Below are positions 1 to 7,714 of a stretch of DNA of 64,000 nt, piece by piece. Numbering within the stretch: position 1 is the stretch's first letter; the number at the start of each line of letters is the position of its first letter. The position numbers and the translations under genes were made by a program. The notes below the pieces were generated by a model. The model had not been told where the DNA came from. It saw nothing but the letters and a program-made list of their open reading frames with translations, and made no database searches. The stretch comes from Flavobacterium aquidurense. GTDB taxonomy: Bacteria; Bacteroidota; Bacteroidia; Flavobacteriales; Flavobacteriaceae. The stretch spans positions 434,001 to 498,000 of the forward strand of contig FNPS01000003.1 of NCBI GenBank assembly GCA_900107365.1, read 5' to 3'.

Positions 1-326
1 AATTTTTTGTTGCATTTATTAGTCGTAGATTATTGTTAATTAATTTAGTTAACTATTTGATAGTTAGACTATTTAAAATCTTATTTATTTTTTATTAATA
101 TTTTTAAAACATTAATTTTTTTACGTTATTCTTATTAAATTGTCAAATGTTTTTTAAAAATCACTTTATATTAATTTGTTTTTTTTGCATTAATTCAAAA
201 TAATTGTTCTTTTTATACTTTAAGTTTTCAAAGATAAGAGGATGAATGTTTTTGGATTAATATTAATTTATCAATTATATATCATATTATTGCAATACTA
301 AACATTTATTAATAATATTTTTTAAA
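1..326. other. AT-rich leader without a gene
   Basis: No reading frame of note is present. The stretch is extremely AT-rich, with many homopolymer T runs, and leads into the AraC-type regulator that starts at 327. I see no convincing TAnnTTTG promoter or hairpin in it. Confidence 0.5.
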
Positions 327-1205
327 ATGACAAATTCTGAAAATTTTCACCGTGAAATTGCACCACTTTCAGCTGGAGACAGTTTTTTGGTCTTTGACCG
401 AATAAAAGATCGTTTTGATTTCCCCATTCATTATCATCCCGAATTTGAAATTAATTTTATTTTTAATGCTGCTGGGGTGAAGCGTGTGGTTGGTGATCAC
501 ATAGATGAAATTGGTGAAATTGAGTTAGTTTTGATTGGACCCAATTTGTATCATGGTTGGCAACTTCACAAATGTAAAAGCGATAAAATTCATGAAATAA
601 CGATTCAGTTTCATAATGATTTATTTCCAGAGACATTATTGTCAAGACGAATTTTGGCTCCCATAAATGATATGTTTAACAGATCCATTCACGGAATTTT
701 ATTTTCCGATAAAATAGCTTATGAGTTAATGCCTCGACTTATAAATCTTTCTAAATTGGACGGTATTGATTATTTTTTAGAAATAACTTCAATATTGTAT
801 GATTTGGCGATTTCGAGAAATCAACGAATTCTTTCAAGTTACACCGTTGACTACGATAAATTTGAAGACTATGATAAAATGAAAATAATTTATGAATATG
901 TTCAGAAAAATTTTTCAGAAAAAATCACTTTGGAAGATATTTCAACTATTGCAAATATGTCAAGTATATCGTTCAATAGGTTTATAAAAAAACGTACAGG
1001 CAAAACTTTCGTAAATTATTTAAATGACATCAGAATTGGTTATGCAGCAAGATGGTTAGTAGAAAATGATATGAGTGTTTCTGAAATTGCATACAAATCA
1101 GGCTTTAATAATATTGCTAATTTTAATCGAATATTCAAGTCAATTAAAAAATCTACACCAAGTCAGTATAAGGAAGAAGTTAATGGTATGAAACGAATAT
1201 TATAA
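327..1205 (+). CDS. AraC-family transcriptional regulator
   Basis: This 292-aa protein has an N-terminal cupin-like sensing half (about residues 15-100, including FPIHYHPEFEINF, typical of the AraC-binding fold) and a C-terminal double helix-turn-helix (about residues 185-285). The family signature SVSEIAYKSGFNNIANFNR lies in the second HTH. Proteins of this layout usually activate sugar or carbohydrate-utilisation genes in response to a small ligand bound by the cupin. No target operon is visible: the next genes on the right run in the opposite direction and are unrelated, and anything to the left is outside the window. The family assignment is secure. Ligand and target cannot be told. Confidence 0.9.
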   Translation: MTNSENFHREIAPLSAGDSFLVFDRIKDRFDFPIHYHPEFEINFIFNAAGVKRVVGDHIDEIGEIELVLIGPNLYHGWQLHKCKSDKIHEITIQFHNDLFPETLLSRRILAPINDMFNRSIHGILFSDKIAYELMPRLINLSKLDGIDYFLEITSILYDLAISRNQRILSSYTVDYDKFEDYDKMKIIYEYVQKNFSEKITLEDISTIANMSSISFNRFIKKRTGKTFVNYLNDIRIGYAARWLVENDMSVSEIAYKSGFNNIANFNRIFKSIKKSTPSQYKEEVNGMKRIL

Positions 1206-1273
1206 CCATTTGTGTTTATTTATCATTGATATGTAAATTTATTGCATCTCTTATAATATTGATTAGGACTTTT

Positions 1274-1513
1274 TTATTTTGTTTGTTCTATTAGTTCAAG
1301 TTGTTTTACAATACTGCATTTTTCTAAAATTGTTCCTGGTGATAAAACTGCATTTGCTCCGATTTTAGAATTGTCTCCAACTATTGAACCAAATTTATCT
1401 GTCTTTGTCTCCACAGTATTATCCGATGTTTTGAAGTTGAATGATTCAAGTTTAAAATCGCAGTTTTGATAAAAATCATCGGTATTTGTTCTTTTAATTA
1501 AATCTTCTATCAT
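1274..1513 (-). pseudogene. Fragment of a hexapeptide-repeat (LbH) acyltransferase/nucleotidyltransferase
   Basis: The 79-residue frame has a stretch with hexapeptide-repeat periodicity (GSIVGDNSKIGANAVLSPG, about residues 42-60). Such repeats form the left-handed beta-helix of GlmU-like and sugar-acyltransferase proteins. Those families are normally 180 residues or longer, and neither an N-terminal catalytic domain nor enough coils for a helix is present, so this looks like a surviving C-terminal piece. It lies at the left edge of the accessory region. It could instead be a short intact protein of unknown role. Confidence 0.4.
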
Positions 1514-1623
1514 TGAGCCTTTAGTTGTAATTATTATATCAAGTTTGTTATATGTAAATTAATTAGTAATCAGTCAAAAATAATTTCGTTTCTATCCTAT
1601 CAATTCAAGTTAAAAAAAAAACA

Positions 1624-1890
1624 CTACTTAACAGTGCTGAGTAATGTGATAATATCATTTACATTATGAGAAGAAATATAATTTAATATATAATTTTCTG
1701 CTTCTTTTTTTAGGTCTGTTGAAGTTGAAAAAGTGTTCACATAGAAATCTTCATTTTCATCTTCAATATGAATAATTTCTGTATAGCCTTTAGTAATTAA
1801 TGTCCCTTTTAGTTTTAATACTTTAAGCTCACTTTCCCTGTCAATTTCTTTTTTTACTCTCAGCTTTATAGTTTTATGCATGGCATTCAT
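1624..1890 (-). CDS. Small hypothetical protein
   Basis: An 88-aa, highly charged protein of alternating Lys/Glu-rich beta-like and helical segments. It has no signal peptide, no membrane segment and no motif I recognise. It ends about 30 bp before a terminator-like hairpin (1923-1948) that separates it from the XRE regulator gene, so the two are probably separate transcripts. Composition fits its AT-rich accessory neighbours. No function can be assigned. Confidence 0.5.
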   Translation of the reverse strand: MNAMHKTIKLRVKKEIDRESELKVLKLKGTLITKGYTEIIHIEDENEDFYVNTFSTSTDLKKEAENYILNYISSHNVNDIITLLSTVK

Positions 1891-1922
1891 TTTATATTAA
1901 AGTATGGAGATATTTGATAACA

Positions 1923-1948
1923 AAAAAGAGACTCGAAAGTCTCTTTTT
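1923..1948 (-). terminator. Hairpin terminator after the XRE gene
   Basis: Arms AAAAAGAGACT and AGTCTCTTTTT pair perfectly around the tetraloop CGAA, with T-rich flanks on both strands. It lies 28 bp downstream of the XRE stop codon. Confidence 0.75.
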
Positions 1949-1975
1949 GGAATTAATATATCTTTTATAAAAGCA

Positions 1976-2368
1976 TCATTTTGCTTTTAATAATTTTTCC
2001 AAATATTCAACTTTATCTTTTTCGGCTTGAACTAAACGTTCGTAAAGTTCTACCACTTTATCTAGTGGGTTAAAATTACAAGTGTCTTGGCGTCCAAAAT
2101 TATTATTTGCAACAGCTTCATTAAATGTATTGAAATAATTAAATACACCTTCTTCCGAGAAATTCTTTATTGCTTCAACAGTTACTCCCAAAGCCTTTGC
2201 TACTTCGATTAGTTTTTCTTCTTCAATTGTCTCGCTGTTTTCCATAATAGAAATAGCCTGCTGGTTTGTTCCCATAGCCTGGGCTAAAGCTTCCTGTTTC
2301 ATGTCTTTTAGTTCACGAATACGACTGATTTTTCGTCCTATGTGATTTGGTTTTGTTACTGTACTCAT
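1976..2368 (-). CDS. XRE-family helix-turn-helix regulator
   Basis: The 130-aa protein has a Cro/C1-type HTH at about residues 10-65 (ISRIRELKDMKQEALAQAMG, then NQQAISIMENS as recognition helix), followed by a helical tail rich in charged residues (VVELYERLVQAEKDKVEYLEKLL) that could dimerise as a coiled coil. It is transcribed away from the HEPN operon that starts at 2542. The 170-bp gap holds two similar operator-like sites (2428-2466). By analogy with small XRE regulators beside conflict or mobile-element operons, it probably represses itself and the divergent operon. That role is inferred from position only. Confidence 0.85.
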   Translation of the reverse strand: MSTVTKPNHIGRKISRIRELKDMKQEALAQAMGTNQQAISIMENSETIEEEKLIEVAKALGVTVEAIKNFSEEGVFNYFNTFNEAVANNNFGRQDTCNFNPLDKVVELYERLVQAEKDKVEYLEKLLKAK

Positions 2369-2427
2369 AGCTCAAAGATAATAATTAAGAATAAAAAAGT
2401 AAGTCTCCTGTATGATATAGAAATAGT

Positions 2428-2466
2428 CTTGTACGGTACAATACAAATTGATACGGTACAGTACGA
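2428..2466. promoter_or_regulatory. Pair of operator-like repeats in the divergent promoter region
   Basis: GTACGGTACAATAC (2431-2444) and ATACGGTACAGTAC (2451-2464) are direct repeats with start points 20 bp apart, that is, two helical turns. The first also forms a near-palindrome TTGTAC-G-GTACAA. They sit between the XRE gene and the HEPN operon, which makes them the natural candidates for the regulator's binding sites. Confidence 0.55.
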
Positions 2467-2541
2467 CTAAACACTTACTTGCCTGTGTGTTAAACAAAAA
2501 TACAATTTTTCACACAAGTATTAATTAAAAAAATTAAAATT

Positions 2542-4179
2542 ATGAGTAGTGCAATTCAATTTCAAGATCGGAAAGAATTGGAGAATGCCGTTAGAGAGCT
2601 CCAATCATTTATGGATATTACAGCGGTCACTCTGCATGAGGCAGAGACCGCAGGTAAAAGAGGTTATATACTTACTATAATCTTAAGGGAAGATTCACAG
2701 CAGATTGCATCGGAAATGTATGACTGGGCAGATAAGATTTTAAAAAAATATCCGTCCGTTCCTTATGTAATTATAAATCTATGGGATGTACTGCATCGCT
2801 TAAAGTATGGAAGCTTGTATTATTTAAAGTGGTATTTATCAAATATAAGTCTGTTTAAAAACGAGGAGTTTGATTTTAAGATTAAAAAAGATATTCCCAC
2901 TGTATCTGTTCTGCTTAAAAAAGCAGTAAAGAAAAACAGCGGGCTTTTAGCCAAAGCAGAATCATTAAGAAGAGGTTCCCAGCATTATGAAGGAACAAAT
3001 AACCATCATATGGCGCTCTATACAATTCATCAGGCAGTAAACCTTCTTTTTGGTATAATCGGAGAACTGGTCATGGGAAAATCTCATTCGAATCATTATA
3101 CACTAGAGCACTTAAATACGATAAAGGATTATGCACCTATTTTGAAACAGGTGTTTAATACGGATCATGATAAGGATAAAGAAATTGCTGATTTGCTTGA
3201 TAGAGCAAGGATTGAATTTCCTTATGGAGGCAAAACAAAGATTAAGAAAGACAGGGTTAAAGAAGCACAAAAGAAACTTTACCGCATCTTAAAAGAAACT
3301 AAAAAGATCTTTCAAGACCAGCTTTCTTACTGCGAGGAAAAATCCGTTTTTTTTATTGAACCAAAACAGAATACAGACACTTTAAACGATGGTGTCATCG
3401 ACTATGAGAAAATTGTCAATGATACCGTTACTTCTTATCTTAAGATTGAGGCAGTTTATTGTTTTGGAAAAGCGGAAAAAAGGATTAAACACTTTTATTT
3501 ATTAATACTTGTCAAAGAAAGTAAAGTAAATGCAGTGCATGATCTGGCTGATATTATTAAAAGCAGAACCAAAGAGCAGTGCACCGCAACACTTTTGATT
3601 CATCATATTTCAGAGCTTAAGACTGCAACAGGCGATCAGAAATATTTCTTTTTGAATATTATAAAAAATGGAAAGGCTTTGTTTAAAAAAGAATCTGCTG
3701 TTCTGGAATTTGGAGATCTTCCAGTCCGCAGTATAGCATCTGCAAAAGAATATCTGTGCTATAGAAATATTGTGGTGAATAATATGGAAAAATGGCAGGA
3801 AGATTATGAATGGGCATGTTATGCTCCCCTTAAAGGTTTGATGCTCCATACTATGACAGAACAGATCTGTCTTGGGATGATCCGTTTGTTTATGGGGTAT
3901 TCTCCGAATCATTTTTCTCTTTCTTATTTATTGGAAATCTGCGATCATTTTAACCCAGAAATAAGCAGTTACTTTCCGAGGGTTACAGAACAGGATAGAA
4001 ACTTGTTTACGATATTAAGCAGATCATATGCTCAGCTAAGATACAGCGGTGCAGATACTTTTTCTGAAGTGGATATGAATCTTTTGCAGGATCGATACAA
4101 TGATTTTGCTGGTTTCTGCACAGGTGTTGTACAAGATGAATTAAGACGTACTGAGAACCTGATTTCGGCTGAACCTTAA
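2542..4179 (+). CDS. Tandem (nucleotidyltransferase-like + HEPN) protein
   Basis: The 545-aa protein consists of two homologous halves. Each half has an alpha/beta segment resembling a MNT-type nucleotidyltransferase fold (second copy: IEAVYCFGKAEKRIKHFYLL) and then an all-helical HEPN-like segment with the helix pattern HMALYTIHQAVNLLFG at about residues 155-170. The usual nucleotidyltransferase GS and DxD residues are not visible (YCFGKAEK replaces GS), and neither HEPN half has a clear Rx4-6H nuclease motif. This suggests binding or regulatory copies rather than obvious enzymes. It is the first gene of a tight five-gene operon, divergent from the XRE regulator. HEPN proteins commonly occur in toxin-antitoxin and conflict systems; the precise role here is unknown. 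Confidence 0.65.
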   Translation: MSSAIQFQDRKELENAVRELQSFMDITAVTLHEAETAGKRGYILTIILREDSQQIASEMYDWADKILKKYPSVPYVIINLWDVLHRLKYGSLYYLKWYLSNISLFKNEEFDFKIKKDIPTVSVLLKKAVKKNSGLLAKAESLRRGSQHYEGTNNHHMALYTIHQAVNLLFGIIGELVMGKSHSNHYTLEHLNTIKDYAPILKQVFNTDHDKDKEIADLLDRARIEFPYGGKTKIKKDRVKEAQKKLYRILKETKKIFQDQLSYCEEKSVFFIEPKQNTDTLNDGVIDYEKIVNDTVTSYLKIEAVYCFGKAEKRIKHFYLLILVKESKVNAVHDLADIIKSRTKEQCTATLLIHHISELKTATGDQKYFFLNIIKNGKALFKKESAVLEFGDLPVRSIASAKEYLCYRNIVVNNMEKWQEDYEWACYAPLKGLMLHTMTEQICLGMIRLFMGYSPNHFSLSYLLEICDHFNPEISSYFPRVTEQDRNLFTILSRSYAQLRYSGADTFSEVDMNLLQDRYNDFAGFCTGVVQDELRRTENLISAEP

Positions 4180-4190
4180 ACAGACAGGTC

Positions 4191-5027
4191 ATGAATTATA
4201 ATATTTTAACACAGAAAGACCATCCTAAATATCAGGCAGTCAAGAAAACAGTGAAACTGTTAGTAGCGTTTATAGAAGCTGAGTGCATTTACTTTTCTGA
4301 TTCTGCTGTAGAATCAAAAACAGGGATCCTGACGATTGTTGTGAGCAAAAAAAGCCCTCATTACTATGACGATGTTGTCTTCCATTTATGGAAAGTAGTT
4401 GAAAACTACAATAATTTTTCATTTTGTTTTTTTGACAGGGAGTGTATAAAGAGAGAAGTCGGAAAAGGAAATTTATTTTTTCTTTTCAATTGTAAAGAAA
4501 CAGATCTTGTGTATAGAAATGCCGGAGAAAAACCTGTTCTGGATATAAAAAAAATAAATGTGAAACGGCTTTTGAAAAAGACTGTTACAAATTATCAAAT
4601 GTGGATATCAGAGGCCAATACTATTGGCAGGGACTTAAAATACCACCGTGAAAACGAGAATCATTTAATGGCATTGTATGTTATACATGAGCAGTTTCGA
4701 TATCTTTTTATTAATGCCTCATGGGTTCTAACGGGTGAATGGGTGATTGATGGAAACATTTCAGACCAGCAGGAGCGCATTGCGAAGTTTAATAGTGTCT
4801 TAGGCAACACTTTTAATTTAGATAACAAAGAAGAGAAAGAAGTTTTAAGAAAGCTTGATTTTGCCCGAAAAGCTGTTCAGTGGGGAGAGGAAATTGAACC
4901 GTTAACTGCAGAAATTGTTGAATCAGCATATGAAAAAATGCAGTGGCTGATGAATGAAGTAAAAATAATGTATCAGCAGTATGCTGAGCAAACCAAACAA
5001 ATATTTAAAGAATATGGAAACCAATGA
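4191..5027 (+). CDS. Single-copy nucleotidyltransferase-like + HEPN protein
   Basis: This 278-aa protein repeats the layout of one half of the preceding gene. An N-terminal alpha/beta part (about residues 1-120, IEAECIYFSDSAVESKTGIL) is followed by a helical HEPN-like part whose helix NHLMALYVIHEQFRYLF aligns with HHMALYTIHQAVNLLFG upstream. A Lys/Arg pair in RKLDFARKAVQWG takes the place of RARIEFPYGG. It starts 11 bp after the upstream stop codon, so co-translation is likely. Catalytic nucleotidyltransferase residues are again missing. It is probably a paralogue arising by duplication within the operon and may form a hetero-complex with the larger protein (inference). Confidence 0.6.
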   Translation: MNYNILTQKDHPKYQAVKKTVKLLVAFIEAECIYFSDSAVESKTGILTIVVSKKSPHYYDDVVFHLWKVVENYNNFSFCFFDRECIKREVGKGNLFFLFNCKETDLVYRNAGEKPVLDIKKINVKRLLKKTVTNYQMWISEANTIGRDLKYHRENENHLMALYVIHEQFRYLFINASWVLTGEWVIDGNISDQQERIAKFNSVLGNTFNLDNKEEKEVLRKLDFARKAVQWGEEIEPLTAEIVESAYEKMQWLMNEVKIMYQQYAEQTKQIFKEYGNQ

Positions 5028-5376
5028 AAATAAAAAGGCGGATAATTTTATCAAAGAACTGAAAAGCAGTTTTTATTTTAGAACATTGATCCCGCAGAGA
5101 GATAAAGAAGGCACTTATTATGCCAGTATAAAATTTACAAGCTACATCAATCTGATGTTCACTATACAGGATCTTCTGAAAATAGCACTTCACACACTAG
5201 AGAATTCAGATCTTGAGAATTCCAGCCAGATCGCAGATCCTGCTTTTCATCTTACAAGTATTTTGGAAATTGCAATACAGCTACTGCCGTGCAGTGAAGC
5301 GGAAGGGCTTGATAAACTGCATAAGCTTTATTTAGAGATTAATAGCGAAAATAAAAATGAACAAATGGATAACTAA
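5014..5376 (+). CDS. Small operon protein, family A copy 1
   Basis: I chose the ATG at 5014, which overlaps the upstream stop by 14 bp, rather than the in-frame ATG at 4981 deeper inside the upstream gene. The 120-aa product is predicted all-helical in its second half (LMFTIQDLLKIALHTLEN and HLTSILEIAIQLLP) and ends in LDKLHKLYLE. It is clearly related to the last gene of the operon (6004-6348), which ends in LDMLHKKYLK. I do not recognise the family. No signal peptide or membrane segment is present. Conserved spacing with the HEPN genes argues for a shared function. Confidence 0.6.
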   Translation: METNENKKADNFIKELKSSFYFRTLIPQRDKEGTYYASIKFTSYINLMFTIQDLLKIALHTLENSDLENSSQIADPAFHLTSILEIAIQLLPCSEAEGLDKLHKLYLEINSENKNEQMDN

Positions 5377-5387
5377 TTTTTTAAATC

Positions 5388-5951
5388 ATGAAAAAGAAGA
5401 AAAAAAACTTTGAGACCAAGTTCTGGGCTGGATTTGAGGCGGGAAATCCTTTTGAAGCATCTGATGCCCTTTTTGATTTTGCACATCTTGACTACTATAA
5501 GCGAAATTTAACGCAGGCAGTACTGTACAGCTTTAAAGAAGAAATCTGCAGTAATGATAGACCAAGCGAGATTTTTATATTCTATAAAGCGATATGGTCA
5601 TTTTTGAAAACATACTACTGCCTGCATAAAAAAAGCAGTAAATGGAGAGTAAAAGAGTCAGTCCGCAACGAAAATGTATTTCATCTCACTTCACTGACAA
5701 AGCAGGAATATGACAATCCTTTCACAGTATTTCGAAAGGCATTTGCAGAGCAAAGCCTTAAGGAGTTTGAATTTTTCCTTTCTGAAATAGTGAGTCTTTC
5801 ATTGTCTCCATACAAAGAAGAGGGGGATATTGACCTTACAACTCCGTATATCCATTTAATAAAAATGCTTGATGCGGGAGAGCTTATGCGTGAAAGAGGC
5901 CTTGAAAGGATAAAAAAAGTTAATGAATCTAAAGAGAATGCCGAATGCTGA
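5388..5951 (+). CDS. Hypothetical protein of the HEPN operon
   Basis: A 187-aa protein starting 11 bp after the previous stop. It begins with a basic run (MKKKKKNF) and is otherwise predicted mostly helical, rich in aromatic residues (LDYYKRNLTQAVLYSFKEE, IFYKAIWSFLKTYYCLHK). The segment SEIFIFYKAIWSFLKTYY could be a helix pair similar in spirit to HEPN helices, but I cannot show homology. There is no signal peptide. It is not recognised as any known family. Its position between the two related small proteins makes it part of the same cassette. Confidence 0.6.
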   Translation: MKKKKKNFETKFWAGFEAGNPFEASDALFDFAHLDYYKRNLTQAVLYSFKEEICSNDRPSEIFIFYKAIWSFLKTYYCLHKKSSKWRVKESVRNENVFHLTSLTKQEYDNPFTVFRKAFAEQSLKEFEFFLSEIVSLSLSPYKEEGDIDLTTPYIHLIKMLDAGELMRERGLERIKKVNESKENAEC

Positions 5952-6003
5952 AATTACTGCATCATTTCAGAGATGCTCGATTTAACTAATAAAATATATT
6001 GTT

Positions 6004-6348
6004 ATGAAAAAAAATAAAATCAAATTAAATGATCTGGTTGAAAATCCGGAGTATTACTTTACAATGCTCAAACCTGCATCAAAAATACGGAACGATATAC
6101 ACAATCTCGAAATAAATGTTCAGGGATATTCCGATCTGTTTTGTATGATTATGGATTTACTCAAAGCAGGAATGCTGGCATTAGACGGAATGGAAGTCAG
6201 TACCAATAATAGTCCGAGGCATGTTGAAAGATACGTTTACAGCCTGTTGAGAATAATAGAAATGCTGATTCCATTGGAAGAAGGTGACTTACTGGATATG
6301 CTCCACAAGAAATATTTAAAAGAAAATAAAAAGAGCACTACAAACTAA
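6004..6348 (+). CDS. Small operon protein, family A copy 2
   Basis: The 114-aa product is a paralogue of the protein at 5014-5376. Both share a FxxLxP segment near residue 20, a helix of the form DLLKAGMLALDG / DLLKIALHTLEN and a C-terminal LDxLHKxYL box. It is the last gene of the operon, separated from the previous one by 52 bp and followed by a hairpin terminator 25 bp downstream. Function is unknown. Two copies of the same small protein within one operon is unusual and suggests different partners or a hetero-oligomer (inference). Confidence 0.6.
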   Translation: MKKNKIKLNDLVENPEYYFTMLKPASKIRNDIHNLEINVQGYSDLFCMIMDLLKAGMLALDGMEVSTNNSPRHVERYVYSLLRIIEMLIPLEEGDLLDMLHKKYLKENKKSTTN

Positions 6349-6372
6349 GCTATGTCCATTCATAATTCTAAT

Positions 6373-6397
6373 AAAACGCCGACTTTGGAGGCGTTTT
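6373..6397 (+). terminator. Terminator of the HEPN operon
   Basis: Perfect arms AAAACGCC and GGCGTTTT surround a nine-base loop. The hairpin begins 25 bp after the last stop codon of the operon. Confidence 0.75.
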
Positions 6398-6409
6398 CCA
6401 GCCCCGCAG

Positions 6410-6465
6410 GGCAAGTTGTTTTGAGATGCTGAATTCATTTCAAGCATCTCAAAACACAACTTGCC
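6410..6465. repeat. Long inverted repeat (about 21-bp arms)
   Basis: GGCAAGTTG-TTTTGAGATGCT (6410-6430) pairs with the stretch 6443-6465 apart from a two-base bulge, around a 12-base loop. It directly follows CCCCGCAG. I recall hairpins of this type near mobilisation genes of Bacteroidota conjugative elements, but that is recollection and was not searched. Confidence 0.7.
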
Positions 6466-6504
6466 ATGTTCTGGTGAACATATTATTAGAATATATTTTA
6501 ATTG

Positions 6505-6527
6505 AAAGGGCTTGATGCCCTTTTTTT
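6505..6527 (+). terminator. Hairpin with T-run
   Basis: AAAGGGC and GCCCTTT pair around TTGAT and are followed by a run of Ts. It has the form of an intrinsic terminator, about 155 bp after the HEPN operon; its transcript is unclear. Confidence 0.6.
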
Positions 6528-6622
6528 ATGCTACTGGCAATAAAGTGCTTACTTAAGGATGCAGTGAATACTGACTATACAGTACAGCCCGAACGCAACG
6601 AAGGTTTTAAAATAATGCTGAA

Positions 6623-6840
6623 TATATGGCGATAATGAACTTATGTATTATTATTTATGTATGCAGCCAGACATGTCTTCAAGCATTCAGGCATTCCGGC
6701 ATTCAAGTAGGCATGTTTTCATATAACCATGTAGGCAGGTGTGTATGTATGCAGACTGGCATTCTTGCCTGCAAGCCGGCAGGCAGTCATCCACTCAAGC
6801 ATGCAAGTGTACAGACAGGTCAGAAGGTGTGCCAGCAGTC
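6623..6840. repeat. GCAT/CAGGCA low-complexity tract
   Basis: Short words such as GCATTC, GCATGT, CAGGCA and CAGACA recur at short irregular spacing over about 220 bp. Base composition is much richer in G and C than the flanks. It keeps several frames open at once, so the reading frames here are likely by-products. It is followed by an A/G-rich run (6850-6920). It may be part of an origin-of-transfer or protein-binding tract of the mobile element (inference). Confidence 0.5.
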
Positions 6841-6922
6841 CAACATTACCAAGAAGAAACAAAAATATTTTTCCAAAAGAAAACAGAAAAAGGAAAAAAA
6901 GAAAAAGAAAGCAATCTAAAAG

Positions 6923-7033
6923 GACGGGATGCAGTCAGGCAAAAAGGAATCGGAATAAGTCCCGAAGGGTGTCTTGTGAGGAACGAGCAAGGCATTATGC
7001 CGAAGTCTTTTTGCCTGACTGCGAAAGCCCGTC
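6923..7033. repeat. Long-range inverted repeat, transfer-region type
   Basis: GACGGG and GCAGTCAGGCAAAAAG (6923-6946) are answered by CTTTTTGCCTGACTGC and CCCGTC (7007-7033), giving 22 paired bases separated by about 60 bp. The enclosed segment has its own small hairpin (CCCGAAGGG). No gene covers it. It is probably structural DNA or an RNA of the mobile element. Confidence 0.6.
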
Positions 7034-7288
7034 ATACCTTCGGTTTCTTTTTAATTATTTCTTTTGATAAAAATATAAATAACAATCGGTAGATATATGA
7101 TCGTTTATAAGGGTAGATGACTTTTCGGAAATTTTGCAATTACAATCTTAGTAGATATTCGGATATTGCATACAGCTTACTAAAACAAATGTTTTAAGCT
7201 TGTACTATATTATTTAGATAATCGTTTAAAAGCAAACGCCATAGTGCGGATAGTAAACATAAAATTGGAAGATTATGTTTATGGACAT

Positions 7289-7334
7289 GCCCTCCACACT
7301 GTAATGAAGTGATTAGCATTATGTGTCGGAGGGC
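7289..7334 (-). terminator. Hairpin downstream of the DUF6922-like gene
   Basis: GCCCTCC (7289-7295) pairs with GGAGGGC (7328-7334), and further pairing CACT/GTGT and AATG/CATT extends the stem. It lies 21 bp past the stop codon of the minus-strand gene at 7355. Confidence 0.55.
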
Positions 7335-7354
7335 TTAATTTATTAAATGCAGGA

Positions 7355-7666
7355 TTAAATCCAGTGATAGGGTTTATCCTTGCGGTTGAGGTAACAGTGC
7401 ATCTCTTCCTTTTTGAGTTCGGGAAAGAATTTAAGGGCATCTTCAATGGCATAGTTGGGAAGAAAGGAAATCTCTTCACGGACTGCCTTAATTACTTTTT
7501 CACGACCATAAAAACGCACGATTTCGTCAATTTGATCCTGACCTCCACGTTCAACAATACGGGCAATAACCATTTTATATCCTCCATCCCAGTCAATGCT
7601 GTCGAATCTAAAATCCCAGAAGAATTTAGGGTGAAGATTGGGTATTTTTCTAGTTAATTTCTCCAT
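7355..7666 (-). CDS. DUF6922-like small protein, partner of an AbiEii-type protein
   Basis: I chose the ATG at 7666 (103 aa) over an upstream non-ATG start. The protein opens with a short basic segment and FFWDFRFDSIDWDGGYKMVI, then has two helix-turn motifs (DEIVRFYGREKVIKAVREE and AIEDALKFFPELKKE). This matches my memory of the DUF6922 proteins that accompany AbiEii-type nucleotidyltransferases in Bacteroidota, presumably as antitoxin. It follows the nucleotidyltransferase gene by 48 bp on the same strand, so here the putative antitoxin comes second, unlike classical abiEi-abiEii. The pairing is clear from context; the antitoxin role is inferred. Confidence 0.7.
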   Translation of the reverse strand: MEKLTRKIPNLHPKFFWDFRFDSIDWDGGYKMVIARIVERGGQDQIDEIVRFYGREKVIKAVREEISFLPNYAIEDALKFFPELKKEEMHCYLNRKDKPYHWI

Positions 7667-7714
7667 TGTTTTTTGAATAATGGTTAGTATCAAATATAAG
7701 CAATTTCTGCTGAA

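Noticed and set aside
1..2400. A third tRNA-derived attachment copy marking the left end of the element
   Set aside because: I looked for the 45-bp repeat near the left side and found none, so no left end is claimed.
6626..7092. Three overlapping reading frames of 97-117 codons in the GCAT-rich tract
   Set aside because: The frames overlap each other, rest on low-complexity words and have no recognisable protein content, so they look like by-products.
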